A stretch of 64,000 nucleotides of DNA from Bugula neritina (taxonomy: Eukaryota; Bryozoa; Gymnolaemata; Cheilostomatida; Bugulidae): contig CAXIUT010000230.1 of assembly GCA_964035545.1 (NCBI GenBank), forward strand, positions 1,736,001 through 1,800,000, read 5' to 3'. The notes under the pieces are model-generated. The model was given only the letters and a program-made list of their open reading frames with translations. It was not told the DNA's origin and searched no databases. Below are positions 42,137 to 58,046 of this stretch, one piece after another. Positions within the stretch are counted from its first letter, which is position 1. Every line of letters starts with the position of its first letter. The position numbers and the translations under genes were made by a program.

Positions 42137-43074
42137 CACAGGATTGTTAAGGGCAACCTTTTAGCTGCAACTGCCTTGCTGAGGTTTGCATTGTAATCAT
42201 ATAAGAATTCAGTACCAGTAAAATAAAATCTCACCGAATTGTGCTAGAGTCGAAATTTAAAAACTATGTTGTCGATCCTGTTTTTTCCCAGTGCAACTTT
42301 TTGAAATTTTCAATTTTCATTTTTTTTTGCAAAGTTATAGACAAAAAACTGCCCAATTTTGGTCAAATTTGCCTGAAAAGCTGACTTTTCAGTACCAGTA
42401 AAATATCTCAGCAGCAAAAGATGATATCTGAATAAAACTTGCACTGCTGGAATATACTGCAACATACTGAAATATACTGCAAGATACTGCAACATACTGA
42501 AATCCACTGTAACATACTGAAATACGCTGTAACATACTGCAATATACTGAATTACATTGGAACATATTGAAATACACTGCAACACTTTGAAATATACTGC
42601 AACACTGAAACATACTGCAAGTGGTGCAACATACTGAAATACACTGTGACACACTGAAATACACTGCAACATACTGCAACATACTGCAACATACTGAAAT
42701 ACACTGTAACATATTGAAATACACTGCAACATACTGCAACATACCGAAATACACTGGAACATATTGAAACACACTGCAACACATCGAAATATACTCCAAC
42801 ACACTGAAACATACGGCAACATACTGAAATATTCTGCAACATACTGGAACATACTAAAATACACTGTAACATACTGAAATACATTGCAAAACAATAAAAC
42901 ATACTGCAACATACTAAAACATACTGCAACATACTGAAACATACTGCAACATACTGAATTACACTCTAACATACTGAAATATGGTGTAGCATACTGAAAT
43001 ACACTGCAACTCACTGCAGTATACTGTAATATACAGAAATGTACTGCAACATACTGAATTATACTGCAACATAC
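41131..43074. repeat. Higher-order block I, unit 2 (carries truncated element)
   Basis: Second unit of the tandem block. It carries the same truncated element at the equivalent position (42,137), with the same breakpoints, so the element was present before this duplication. It has extra satellite at about 42,600-42,760 relative to unit 1. Confidence 0.85.
42137..42453 (-). mobile_element. Second truncated copy of the 756-bp element, inverted
   Basis: Nearly identical to 40,052-40,365, with the same truncation point and the same satellite flanks, 2,085 bp further on. It was duplicated with its surroundings rather than inserted separately. It follows TA at 42,135-42,136 and begins CACAGGATTG. 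Confidence 0.92.
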
Positions 43075-44311
43075 TGCAACATACTAAAATACACTGTAAC
43101 ATAACGAGATACACTGCAACACATTGAAATATACTGCAACATACTGAAATGATTGGTAAACTAGTGAAATGTACTGTAACATACTGAAACATACCGGAAC
43201 ATTCTGCAACATAATGAAATATACTGTAGCACACTGAAATATACTGCACGATACTGAAATATACTGGAATGTACGCAACATACTGAAGTACGCTGCAACA
43301 TACTGATTCATACTGCAAGATACTACAACATGCTGAATTCCACTGTAACATACTGAAATACACTGCAACATACTGCAACATACTGAATTACACTGGAACA
43401 TATTGAAATACACTGCAACACTTTGAAATATACTGCAACACACTGAAACATATGGCAACATACCGAAATACACTGCGACACGTTGACAAATACTGCAACA
43501 TACTGAAATATACTGCAAGTGGTGCAACATACTGAAATATACTGTACTATACTAAAATTCTTTGCAAAACAATAAAATATACTGCAACATACTGAAACAT
43601 ACTGCAACATACTGAAATATACTGTAACATACTGAGACACACTATAACATATTGAAATATACTGCAGCATACTGAATGACACTCTAACATACGGAAATAT
43701 GCTGTAGCATACTGAAATACACTGCCACACACTGAAGTATACTGTATTATACAGAAATGTACTGCAACATACTGAATTATACTACAACATACTGTAACAT
43801 ACTGAAATACACTGTAACAAACTGAAATACACTGCAACATACTGCAACATACTGAATTACACTGGAACATATTGAAACACACTGCAACACTTTGAAATAT
43901 ACTGCAACACACTGAAACATACGGCAACATACCGAAATATGCTGTAACATACTGAAAGACACTACAACTCACTGAACTATAGTGTAATATACAGAAATGT
44001 ACTACAACATGCCTAAATACACTGCAACATACTGCAACATACTGAAATACACTGGAACTTACTGAAACATACCGCGACACATTAAAATATATTAAAACAT
44101 ACTGAAATATACTTCAACATGCCGCAACATACTAAAATACAATGTAACATACTGAAATACATTGCAACACATTGAAATATCCTGCAACAGACTGAAACAT
44201 ACTGCAACATACTGAAATATACTGCAATATACTGAATTACACTATAACATATTGAAATATACTGCAAGATACCGAATTACATTCTAACATACTGAAATAT
44301 ACCGCAAGTGG
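43075..44311. repeat. 1,237-bp tandem duplication, unit 1
   Basis: Repeated immediately downstream from 44,312 at a constant offset of 1,237, with homology lost after 44,300 / 45,537. On reading both copies I find a single difference (C at 44,113, T at 45,350). This is far closer than any other pair in the window, so the duplication is very recent or the result of sequence assembly. Confidence 0.93.
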
Positions 44312-45537
44312 TGCAACATACTAAAATACACTGTAACATAACGAGATACACTGCAACACATTGAAATATACTGCAACATACTGAAATGATTGGTAAACTA
44401 GTGAAATGTACTGTAACATACTGAAACATACCGGAACATTCTGCAACATAATGAAATATACTGTAGCACACTGAAATATACTGCACGATACTGAAATATA
44501 CTGGAATGTACGCAACATACTGAAGTACGCTGCAACATACTGATTCATACTGCAAGATACTACAACATGCTGAATTCCACTGTAACATACTGAAATACAC
44601 TGCAACATACTGCAACATACTGAATTACACTGGAACATATTGAAATACACTGCAACACTTTGAAATATACTGCAACACACTGAAACATATGGCAACATAC
44701 CGAAATACACTGCGACACGTTGACAAATACTGCAACATACTGAAATATACTGCAAGTGGTGCAACATACTGAAATATACTGTACTATACTAAAATTCTTT
44801 GCAAAACAATAAAATATACTGCAACATACTGAAACATACTGCAACATACTGAAATATACTGTAACATACTGAGACACACTATAACATATTGAAATATACT
44901 GCAGCATACTGAATGACACTCTAACATACGGAAATATGCTGTAGCATACTGAAATACACTGCCACACACTGAAGTATACTGTATTATACAGAAATGTACT
45001 GCAACATACTGAATTATACTACAACATACTGTAACATACTGAAATACACTGTAACAAACTGAAATACACTGCAACATACTGCAACATACTGAATTACACT
45101 GGAACATATTGAAACACACTGCAACACTTTGAAATATACTGCAACACACTGAAACATACGGCAACATACCGAAATATGCTGTAACATACTGAAAGACACT
45201 ACAACTCACTGAACTATAGTGTAATATACAGAAATGTACTACAACATGCCTAAATACACTGCAACATACTGCAACATACTGAAATACACTGGAACTTACT
45301 GAAACATACCGCGACACATTAAAATATATTAAAACATACTGAAATATACTTCAACATGCTGCAACATACTAAAATACAATGTAACATACTGAAATACATT
45401 GCAACACATTGAAATATCCTGCAACAGACTGAAACATACTGCAACATACTGAAATATACTGCAATATACTGAATTACACTATAACATATTGAAATATACT
45501 GCAAGATACCGAATTACATTCTAACATACTGAAATAT
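44312..45537. repeat. 1,237-bp tandem duplication, unit 2
   Basis: Second copy of 43,075-44,300, essentially identical. It ends at 45,537, where the sequence continues with GCTGTAGC rather than ACCGCAAG. Confidence 0.93.
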
Positions 45538-47209
45538 GCTGTAGCATACTGAATTACACTGCAACGCACTGAAGTATACTCTAATATACTGAAATGTACT
45601 GCGACATACTGAATTATACTGCAACATACTGCAACATACTGAAATACACTGTAACATAATGAAATATGCTGTAGCACACTGAAATACACTGCAACACACA
45701 GAAGTATACTGTAATATACTGAAATGTACTACAACATACTGGAATATACTGTAACACACTCAAATATACTCTAACATACCGAAATACACTGTAACATACA
45801 GAAATATACTGCAACAGACTGCAACATACTGAAAAACAGTGTAACATACTGAAAAAGACTGCAACACATTGGAATATACTGCAACATACTGAAATATGCT
45901 GTAGCATACTGAAAGACACTACAACTCACTGAACTATAGTGTAATATACGGAAATGTACTACAACATGCCTAAATATACTGCAACATACTGAAATACACT
46001 ACAACATACTGCAACATACTGAAATACACTGTGACACACTGAAACACACTGCAACATACTGCAATATACTGCAACATACTGAAATATACTGCAACATACT
46101 GCAACATACTAAAATACACTGCAACATACTGCAACATACTGAAATACACTGGAACATATTGAAATACACTGCGACACAGTAAAATATACTGCAACACACT
46201 GAAACATACGGCAACATACCGAAATATACTGCGACATGTTGAAAAATACTGCAACATAATGAAATATACTGCAAGTGGTGCAACATACTGAAATACACTT
46301 TGACACACTGATATACACTGCAACATACTGCAACATACTGCAACATACTGAAATACACTGTAACATATTGAAATACACTGCAACATACTGCAACATACTG
46401 AAATACACTGGAACTTACTGAAATATACTGCAACACACTGAAACATATGGCAACATACCGAAATACACTGCGAGACGTTGACAAATACTGCAACATACTG
46501 AAATATACCGCAAGTGGTGCAACATACTGAAATAAACTGTACTATACTAAAATTCTTTGCAAAACAATAAAATATACTGCAACATACTGAAACATACTGC
46601 AACATACTGAAATATACTGCAACATACTGAATTACACTATAACATAATGAAATATGCTGTAGCACACTGAAATACACTGCAACACACTGAAGTAAACTGT
46701 AAATTACTTAAATGTACTGCAACATACTGAAAGATACTGCAACATACTGCAACAAACTAAAATACACTGCAACATACTGAAATACATTGCAACACATTAA
46801 AATATACTGCAACATACTGAAACATACTGCAACATACTGAAATATACTGCAACATACTGAAATACACTATAACATACTGAAATATACTGCACCATACTGA
46901 AACATACGCAACATACTGAAATACGGTGCAACATACTGTAATATCTTGCAAGATACTGCAAAATACTGAGTACACTGTGTCATACTGAAATACACTGCAA
47001 CATACTGCAACATACCACAACGTACTGATATATACCGCGACGCATTAAAATATACTGCAACATACGAAAATACACTGCAACATACTGAAATACATTGCAA
47101 CACATTAAAACATACTGCAACATATTGAAACGTACTGCAACATACTGAAATATATTGCAACATACTGAAATACTCTATAACATATTGAAATATACTGCAA
47201 CATACCGAA

Positions 47210-50200
47210 TTACACTCTAACATACTGAAATATGCTGTAGCTTACTGAAATACGCTGCAACACATTGAAATATACTGCAACATACCGAAAAGAATGGTAA
47301 ACTAGCGAAATAAACTGTAACATAATGAAACATACCGGAACATACTGCAACATAATCAAATATACTGTAACACACTGAAATATACTGCAAGATACTGAAA
47401 TATACTGCAACATACTGAAACGTACGCAACATACTGAAATACGCTGCAACATACTGTAATATACTGCAAGATACTGCAAAATACTGAGTACACTGTGTCA
47501 TACTGAAATACACTGCAACATACCGCAAGATATTGCAACATACTGAAATACACTGTGACACACTGAAATATACTGCAACATACTGCAACATACTGCAACA
47601 TACTGAAATACACTGTAACATATTGAAATACACTGCAACATACTGCAACATACTGAAATACACTGTAACATATTGAAATACACTGCAACACACTGCAACA
47701 TACTGCAACATACTGAAATACACTGGAACTAACTGAAACATACGGCAACATACTGAAATACACTGTGGCACACTGAAATACACTGCAACATACTGCAACA
47801 TACTGCAACTTACTGAAATACACTGTAACATATTGAAATACACTGCAACATACTGCAACATACTGCAACATACTGAAATACACTGGAACTTACTGAAATG
47901 TACTGCGACACATTAAAATATACTGTAACATACTGAAATATACTTCAACATGCTGCAACATAACAAAATACAATGTAACATACTGAAATAGATTGCAACA
48001 CATTGAAATATACTGCAACATACTGAAACATACTGCAACATACTGAAATATACTGCAATATACTGAATTACACTATAACATATTGAAATATACTGCAAGA
48101 TACTGAATTACACTCTAACATACTGAAATATGCTGTAGCATACTGAATTACACTGCAACACACTGAAGTATACTCTAATATACTGAAATGTACTGCGACA
48201 TACTGAATTATACTGCAACATACTGCAACATACTGAAATACACTGTAACATAATGAAATATGCTGGAGCACACTTAAATACACCGCAACACACTGAAGTA
48301 TACTGTAATATACTGAAATGTACTGCAACATACTGGAATATACCGTAACACACTGATATATACTCTAACATACCGAAATACACTGTAACATACTGAAATA
48401 AACTGCAACCTACTGCAATATACTGAATTACACTTGAACATAATGAAATACACTGAAACACATTGAAATATACTGCAAGATACCGAAAAGAATGGTAAAC
48501 TAGTGAAATATACTGTTACATAATGAAACATACCGGAACATACTGCAACATAATAAAATATACTGTAACACACTGAAATATGCTACAAGATACTGAAATA
48601 TACTGTAACATACTGAAACATACGCAATATACTGAAATACGCTGCAACATACTGAATTACACTCTAACATACTGAAATATGGTGTAGCACACTGAAATAC
48701 ACTGCACCACACTGAAGCGTACTGTAATATACAGAAATGTACTGCAACATACTGAATTATACTGCAACATACTGCAACATATTGAAATACACTGTAACAT
48801 AACGAAATACATTGCAACACCTTGAAATATACTGCAACATACTGCAACCTACCACAACGTACTGAAGTATACCGTGACGCCTTATAATATACTGCAACAT
48901 ACTAAAATACACTGCAACATACTGAAATACATTGCAACACATTAAAACATACTGCAACATATTGAAACGTACTGCAACATACTGAAATATACTGCAACAT
49001 ACTGAAATACTCTATAACATATTGAAATATACTGCAACATACTGAATTACACTCTAACATACTGAAATATGCTGTAGCATACTGAAATACACTGCAACAC
49101 ATTGAAATATACTGCAACATACCGAAATGAATGGTAAACTAGCGAAATAAACTGTAACATAATGAAACATACCGGAACATACTGCAAGATAATAAAATAT
49201 ACTGTAACACACTGAAATATACTGCAAGATACTGAAATATACTGCAACATACTGAAACGTAAGCAACATACTGAAATACGCTGCGACATACTGTAATATA
49301 CTGCAAGATACTGCAAAATACTGAGTACACTGTGTCATACTGAAATACACTGCAACATACTGCAAGATCTTGCAACATACTGAAATACACTGTAACATAT
49401 TGAAATACACTGCATCATACTGCACCATACTGAAATACACTGAAACATATTGATATATACTGCAACACATTGAAATATACTGCAACACACTGAAACATAA
49501 GGCAACATACTGAAATATACTGCGACACATTGAAATATACTGCAACATACTAAAATATACTGCAACATACTGCAACATCCTAAAATACACTGTAACATAC
49601 TGAAATACACTGCAACAACTTGAAAAATACTGCAACATACCTAAACATTCGGCAACATACTAAAATACACTATAACATATTGAAATACACTGAAACATAC
49701 TGAAATACACTATAACATATTGAAATATGCTGTAGCATACTGAAGTATGCTGCCACACACTGAAGTATACTGTAATATACAGAAATGTACTGTAACATAC
49801 TGAAACATACTGCAACATAGTGCAACGTACGGAAATACACTGTAACATAATGAAATACACTGCAACACATTGAAATATACTGCAACATAACGAAATAAAT
49901 GGTAAACTAGTGGAATATACTGTTACACAATGAAATTGACTGCAAGATACTGAGATATACTGTAACATACTGAAGTACGCTGCCACATACTGAAATATAC
50001 TGCAAGAAACTGCAACATACTGAAATACTCTGGAACATATTGAAATACACTGCAACACTCTGAAAAATACTGCAACACACTGAAACATACGGCAACATAG
50101 CGAAGTAAACTGCGACACGTTGAAAATTACTGCAACATACTGAAATATACTGTAACACACTGAAATATACTGCAAGATACTGAAATATACAACAACATAC

Positions 50201-50432
50201 TGAAACGTACGCAACATACTGAAATACGGTGCAACATACTGTAATATCTTGCAAGATACTGCAAAATACTGAGTACACTGTGTCATACTGAAATACACTG
50301 CAACATACTGAAATACATTGCAACACATTAAAACATACTACAACATATTGAAACGTACTGCAACATCCTGAAATATATTGCAACATACTGAAATACTCTA
50401 TAACATATTGAAATATACTGCAACATACTGAA
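47210..50432. repeat. Higher-order array J, unit 1 (3,223 bp)
   Basis: First recognisable unit of a head-to-tail array reaching the window end; unit boundaries are set at an arbitrary equivalent position. Compared with unit 2 it lacks about 409 bp at 48,840 and 80 bp near 50,300. The 80 bp equal four 20-bp dimers. Confidence 0.88.
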
Positions 50433-53400
50433 TTACACTCTAACATACTGAAATATGCTGTAGCTTACTGAAATACGCTGCAACACATTGAAATATACTG
50501 CAACATACCGAAAAGAATGGTAAACTAGCGAAATAAACTGTAACATAATGAAACATACCGGAACATACTGCAACATAATCAAATATACTGTAACACACTG
50601 AAATATACTGCAAGATACTGAAATATACTGCAACATACTGAAACGTACGCAACATACTGAAATACGCTGCAACATACTGTAATATACTGCAAGATACTGC
50701 AAAATACTGAGTACACTGTGTCATACTGAAATACACTGCAACATACCGCAAGATATTGCAACATACTGAAATACACTGTGACACACTGAAATATACTGCA
50801 ACATACTGCAACATACTGAAATACACTGTAACATATTGAAATACACTGCAACATACTGCAACATACTGAAATACACTGTAACATATTGAAATACACTGCA
50901 ACACACTGCAACATACTGCAACATACTGAAATACACTGGAACTAACTGAAACATACGGCAACATACTGAAATACACTGTGGCACACTGAAATACACTGCA
51001 ACATACTGCAACATACTGCAACTTACTGAAATACACTGTAACATATTGAAATACACTGCAACATACTGCAACATACTGCAACACACTGCAACATACTGAA
51101 ATACACTGGAACTTACTGAAATGTACTGCGACACGTTAAAATATACTGTAACATACTGAAATATACTTCAACATGCTGCAACATAACAAAATACAATGTA
51201 ACATACTGAAATAGATTGCAACACATTGAAATATACTGCAACATACTGAAACATACTGCAACATACTGAAATATACTGCAATATACTGAATTACACTATA
51301 ACATATTGAAATATACTGCAAGATACTGAATTACACTCTAACATACTGAAATATGCTGTAGCATACTGAATTACACTGCAACACACTGAAGTATACTCTA
51401 ATATACTGAAATGTACTGCGACATACTGAATTATACTGCAACATACTGCAACATACTGAAATACACTGTAACATAATGAAATATGCTGGAGCACACTTAA
51501 ATACACCGCAACACACTGAAGTATACTGTAATATACTGAAATGTACTGCAACATACTGGAATATACCGTAACACACTGATATATACTCTAACATACCGAA
51601 ATACACTGTAACATACTGAAATAAACTGCAACCTACTGCGATATACTGATTTACACTTGAACATAATGAAATACACTGAAACACATTGAAATATACTGCA
51701 AGATACCGAAAAGAATGGTAAACTAGTGAAATATACTGTTACATAATGAAACATACCGGAACATACTGCAACATAATAAAATATACTGTAACACACTGAA
51801 ATATGCTACAAGATACTGAAATATACTGTAACATACTGAAACATACGCAATATACTGAAATACGCTGCAACATACTGAATTACACTCTAACATACTGAAA
51901 TATGGTGTAGCACACTGAAATACACTGCACCACACTGAAGCGTACTGTAATATACAGAAATGTACTGCAACATACTGAATTATACTGCAACATACTGCAA
52001 CATATTGAAATACACTGTAACATAACGAAATACATTGCAACACCTTGAAATATACTGCAACATACCGAAATGAATGGTAAACAAGTGAAATATACTGTAA
52101 CACAATGAAACATACAGGAACATACTGCACTATAATGAAATATACTGTAGCACACTGAAAGATACTGCACGATACTGAAATATTCTGTACCATACTGAAA
52201 TGTACGCAACATACTGAAGTTTGCTGCAACATACTGATTTATACTCCAAGATATTGCAACATACTGGAATACACTGTAACAAACTGAAATACACTGCAAC
52301 ATACTGCAACATACTGAGTTACACTGGAACATATTGAAATACACTGCAACACTTTGAAATATACTGCAACACACTGAAACATCTGGCAACATACAGAAGT
52401 ACACTGCGAGACGTTGAAAAATACTGCAACATACTGAAATACATTGGGACACACTGAAATACACTGCAACATACTGCAACCTACCACAACGTACTGAAGT
52501 ATACCGTGACGCCTTATAATATACTGCAACATACTAAAATACACTGCAACATACTGAAATACATTGCAACACATTAAAACATACTGCAACATATTGAAAC
52601 GTACTGCAACATACTGAAATACTCTATAACATATTGAAATATACTGCAACATACTGAATTACACTCTAACATACTGAAATATGCTGTAGCATACTGAAAT
52701 ACACTGCAACACATTGAAATATACTGCAACATACCGAAATGAATGGTAAACTAGCGAAATAAACTGTAACATAATGAAACATACCGGAACATACTGCAAG
52801 ATAATAAAATATACTGTAACACACTGAAATATACTGCAAGATACTGAAATATACTGCAACATACTGAAACGTAAGCAACATACTGAAATACGCTGCGACA
52901 TACTGTAATATACTGCAAGATACTGCAAAATACTGAGTACACTGTGTCATACTGAAATACACTGCAACATACTGCAAGATCTTGCAACATACTGAAATAC
53001 ACTGTAACATATTGAAATACACTGCATCATACTGCACCATACTGAAATACACTGAAACATATTGATATATACTGCAACACATTGAAATATACTGCAACAC
53101 ACTGAAACATAAGGCAACATACTGAAATATACTGCGACACATTGAAATATACTGCAACATACTAAAATATACTGCAACATACTGCAACATCCTAAAATAC
53201 ACTGTAACATACTGAAATACACTGCAACAACTTGAAAAATACTGCAACATACCTAAACATTCGGCAACATACTAAAATACACTATAACATATTGAAATAC
53301 ACTGAAACATACTGAAATACACTATAACATATTGAAATATGCTGTAGCATACTGAAGTATGCTGCCACACACTGAAGTATACTGTAATATACAGAAATGT

Positions 53401-54124
53401 CCTGTAACATACTGAAACATACTGCAACATAGTGCAACGTACGGAAATACACTGTAACATAATGAAATACACTGCAACACATTGAAATATACTGCAACAT
53501 AACGAAATAAATGGTAAACTAGTGGAATATACTGTAACACAATGAAATTGACTGCAAGATACTGAGATATACTGTAACATACTGAAGTACGCTGCCACAT
53601 ACTGAAATATACTGCAAGAAACTGCAACATACTGAAATACTCTGGAACATATTGAAATACACTGCAACACTCTGAAAAATACTGCAACACACTGAAACAT
53701 ACGGCAACATACCGAAGTAAACTGCGACACGTTGAAAATTACTGCAACATACTGAAATATACTGTAACACACTGAAATATACTGCAAGATACTGAAATAT
53801 ACAACAACATACTGAAACGTACGCAACATACTGAAATACGGTGCAACATACTGTAATATCTTGCAAGATACTGCAAAATACTGAGTACACTGTGTCATAC
53901 TGAAATACACTGCAACATACTGCAACATACCACAACGTACTGATATATACCGCGACGCATTAAAATATACTGCAACATACGAAAATACACTGCAACATAC
54001 TGAAATACATTGCAACACATGAAAACATACTGCAACATATTGAAACGTACTACAACATACTGAAATATATTGCGACATACTGAAATACTCTATAACATAT
54101 TGAAATATACTGCAACATACTGAA
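50433..54124. repeat. Higher-order array J, unit 2 (3,692 bp)
   Basis: Matches unit 3 at offset 3,902 and then 3,922. The change of 20 bp is a single dimer missing here near 52,616. The segment at about 52,063-52,472 is absent from unit 1. Confidence 0.88.
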
Positions 54125-57100
54125 TTACACTCTAACATACTGAAATATGCTGTAGCATACTGAAATACGCTGCAACACATTGAAATATACTGCAACATAC
54201 CGAAATGAATGGTAAACTAGCGAAATAAACTGTAACATAATGAAACATACCGGAACATACTGCAACATAATCAAATATACTGTAACACACTGAAATATGC
54301 TACAAGATACTGAAATATACTGCAACATACTGAAACGTACGCAACATACTGAAATACGCTGCAACATACTGTAATATACTGCAAGGTAGTGCAAAATACT
54401 GAGTACACTGTGTCATACTGAAATACACTGCAACATACTGCAAGATATTGCAACATACTGAGATACACTGTGACACACTGAAATATACTGCAACATACTG
54501 CAACATACTGCAACATACTGCAACATACTGAACTACACTGTAACATATTGAAATACATTGCAACACATTGAAATATACTGCATCTATTTGAAACATACTG
54601 CAACATACTGAATTACACTCTAACATACTGAAATATGCTGTAGCATACTGAAAAACACTACAACTCACTGAAGTATAGTGTAATATACGGAAATGTACTG
54701 CAACATGCCAAAATATACTGCAACATACTGAAATACACTGTAACATATTGAAATACACTGCAACATACTGCAACATACTGAAATACACTGTAACATATTG
54801 AAATACACTGCAACACACTGCAACATACTGCAACATACTGAAATACACTGGAACTAACTTCAACATACGGCAACATACTGAAATACACTGTGGCACACTG
54901 AAATACACTGCAACATACTGCAACATACTGCAACTTACTGAAATACACTGTAACATATTGAAATACACTGCAACATACTGCAACATACTGCAACATACTG
55001 AAATACACTGGAACTTACTGAAATGTACTGCGACACATTAAAATATACTGTAACATACTGAAATATACTTCAACATGCTGCAACACAACAAAATACAATG
55101 TAACATACTGAAATAGATTGCAACACATTGAAATATACTGCAACATACTGAAACATACTGCAACATACTGAAATATACTGCAATATACTGAATTACACTA
55201 TAACATATTGAAATATACTGCAAGATACTGAATTACACTCTAACATACTGAAATATGCTATAGCATACTGAATTACACTGCAACACACTGAAGTATACTC
55301 TAATATACTGAAATGTACTGCGACATACTGAATTATACTGCAACATACTGCAACATACTGAAATACACTGTAACATAATGAAATATGCTGGAGCACACTT
55401 AAATACACCGCAACACACTGAAGTATACTGTAATATACTGAAATGTACTGCAACATACTGGAATATACCGTAACACACTGATATATACTCTAACATACCG
55501 AAATACACTGTAACATACTGAAATAAACTGCAACCTACTGCGATATACTGAATTACACTTGAACATAATGAAATACACTGAAACACATTGAAATATACTG
55601 CAAGATACCGAAAAGAATGGTAAACTAGTGAAATATACTGTTACATAATGAAACATACCGGAACATACTGCAACATAATAAAATATACTGTAACACACTG
55701 AAATATGCTACAAGATACTGAAATATACTGTAACATACTGAAACATACGCAATATACTGAAATACGCTGCAACATACTGAATTACACTCTAACATACTGA
55801 AATATGGTGTAGCACACTGAAATACACTGCACCACACTGAAGCGTACTGTAATATACAGAAATGTACTGCAACGTACTGAATTATACTGCAACATACTGC
55901 AACATATTGAAATACACTGTAACATAACGAAATACATTGCAACACCTTGAAATATACTGCAACATACCGAAATGAATGGTAAACAAGTGAAATATACTGT
56001 AACACAATGAAACATACAGGAACATACTGCACTATAATGAAATATACTGTAGCACACTGAAAGATACTGCACGATACTGAAATATTCTGTACCATACTGA
56101 AATGTACGCAACATACTGAAGTTTGCTGCAACATACTGATTTATACTCCAAGATATTGCAACATACTGAAATACACTGTAACAAACTGAAATACACTGCA
56201 ACATACTGCAACATACTGAGTTACACTGGAACATATTGAAATACACTGCAACACTTTGAAATATACTGCAACACACTGAAACATCTGGCAACATACAGAA
56301 GTACACTGCGAGACGTTGAAAAATACTGCAACATACTGAAATACATTGGGACACACTGAAATACACTGCAACATACTGCAACCTACCACAACGTACTGAA
56401 GTATACCGTGACGCCTTATAATATACTGCAACATACTAAAATACACTGCAACATACTGAAATACATTGCAACACATTAAAACATACTGCAACATATTGAA
56501 ACGTACTGCAACATACTGAAATATACTGCAACATACTGAAATACTCTATAACATATTGAAATATACTGCAACATACTGAATTACACTCTAACATACTGAA
56601 ATATGCTGTAGCATACTGAAATACACTGCAACACATTGAAATATACTGCAACATACCGAAATGAATGGTAAACTAGCGAAATAAACTGTAACATAATGAA
56701 ACATACCGGAACATACTGCAAGATAATAAAATATACTGTAACACACTGAAATATACTGCAAGATACTGAAATATACTGCAACATACTGAAACGTAAGCAA
56801 CATACTGAAATACGCTGCGACATACTGTAATATACTGCAAGATACTGCAAAATACTGAGTACACTGTGTCATACTGAAATACACTGCAACATACTGCAAG
56901 ATCTTGCAACATACTGAAATACACTGTAACATATTGAAATACACTGCATCATACTGCACCATACTGAAATACACTGAAACATATTGATATATACTGCAAC
57001 ACATTGAAATATACTGCAACACACTGAAACATAAGGCAACATACTGAAATATACTGCGACACATTGAAATATACTGCAACATACTAAAATATACTGCAAC

Positions 57101-58046
57101 ATACTGCAACATCCTAAAATACACTGTAACATACTGAAATACACTGCAACAACTTGAAAAATACTGCAACATACCTAAACATTCGGCAACATACTAAAAT
57201 ACACTATAACATATTGAAATACACTGAAACATACTGAAATACACTATAACATATTGAAATATGCTGTAGCATACTGAAGTATGCTGCCACACACTGCAGT
57301 ATACTGTAATATACAGAAATGTACTGTAACATACTGAAACATACTGCAACATAGTGCAACGTACGGAAATACACTGTAACATAATGAAATACACTGCAAC
57401 ACATTGAAATATACTGCAACATAACGAAATAAATGGTAAACTAGTGGAATATACTGTAACACAATGAAATTGACTGCAAGATACTGAGATATACTGTAAC
57501 ATACTGAAGTACGCTGCCACATACTGAAATATACTGCAAGAAACTGCAACATACTGAAATACTCTGGAATATATTGAAATACACTGCAACACTCTGAAAA
57601 ATACTGCAACACACTGAAACATACGGCAACATACCGAAGTAAACTGCGACACGTTGAAAATTACTGCAACATACTGAAATATACTGTAACACACTGAAAT
57701 ATACTGCAAGATACTGAAATATACAACAACATACTGAAACGTACGCAACATACTGAAATACGGTGCAACATACTGTAATATCTTGCAAGATACTGCAAAA
57801 TACTGAGTACACTGTGTCATACTGAAATACACTGCAACATACTGCAACATACCACAACGTACTGATATATACCGCGACGCATTAAAATATACTGCAACAT
57901 ACGAAAATACACTGCAACATACTGAAATACATTGCAACACATGAAAACATACTGCAACATATTGAAACGTACTGCAACATACTGAAATATATTGCAACAT
58001 ACTGAAATACTCTATAACATATTGAAATATACTGCAACATACTGAA
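54125..58046. repeat. Higher-order array J, unit 3 (3,922 bp)
   Basis: Matches unit 2 (3,902/3,922) and unit 4 (3,922 at the left, 4,441 and then 4,401 further right). It is about 210 bp longer than unit 2 in its first 900 bp. Confidence 0.88.
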
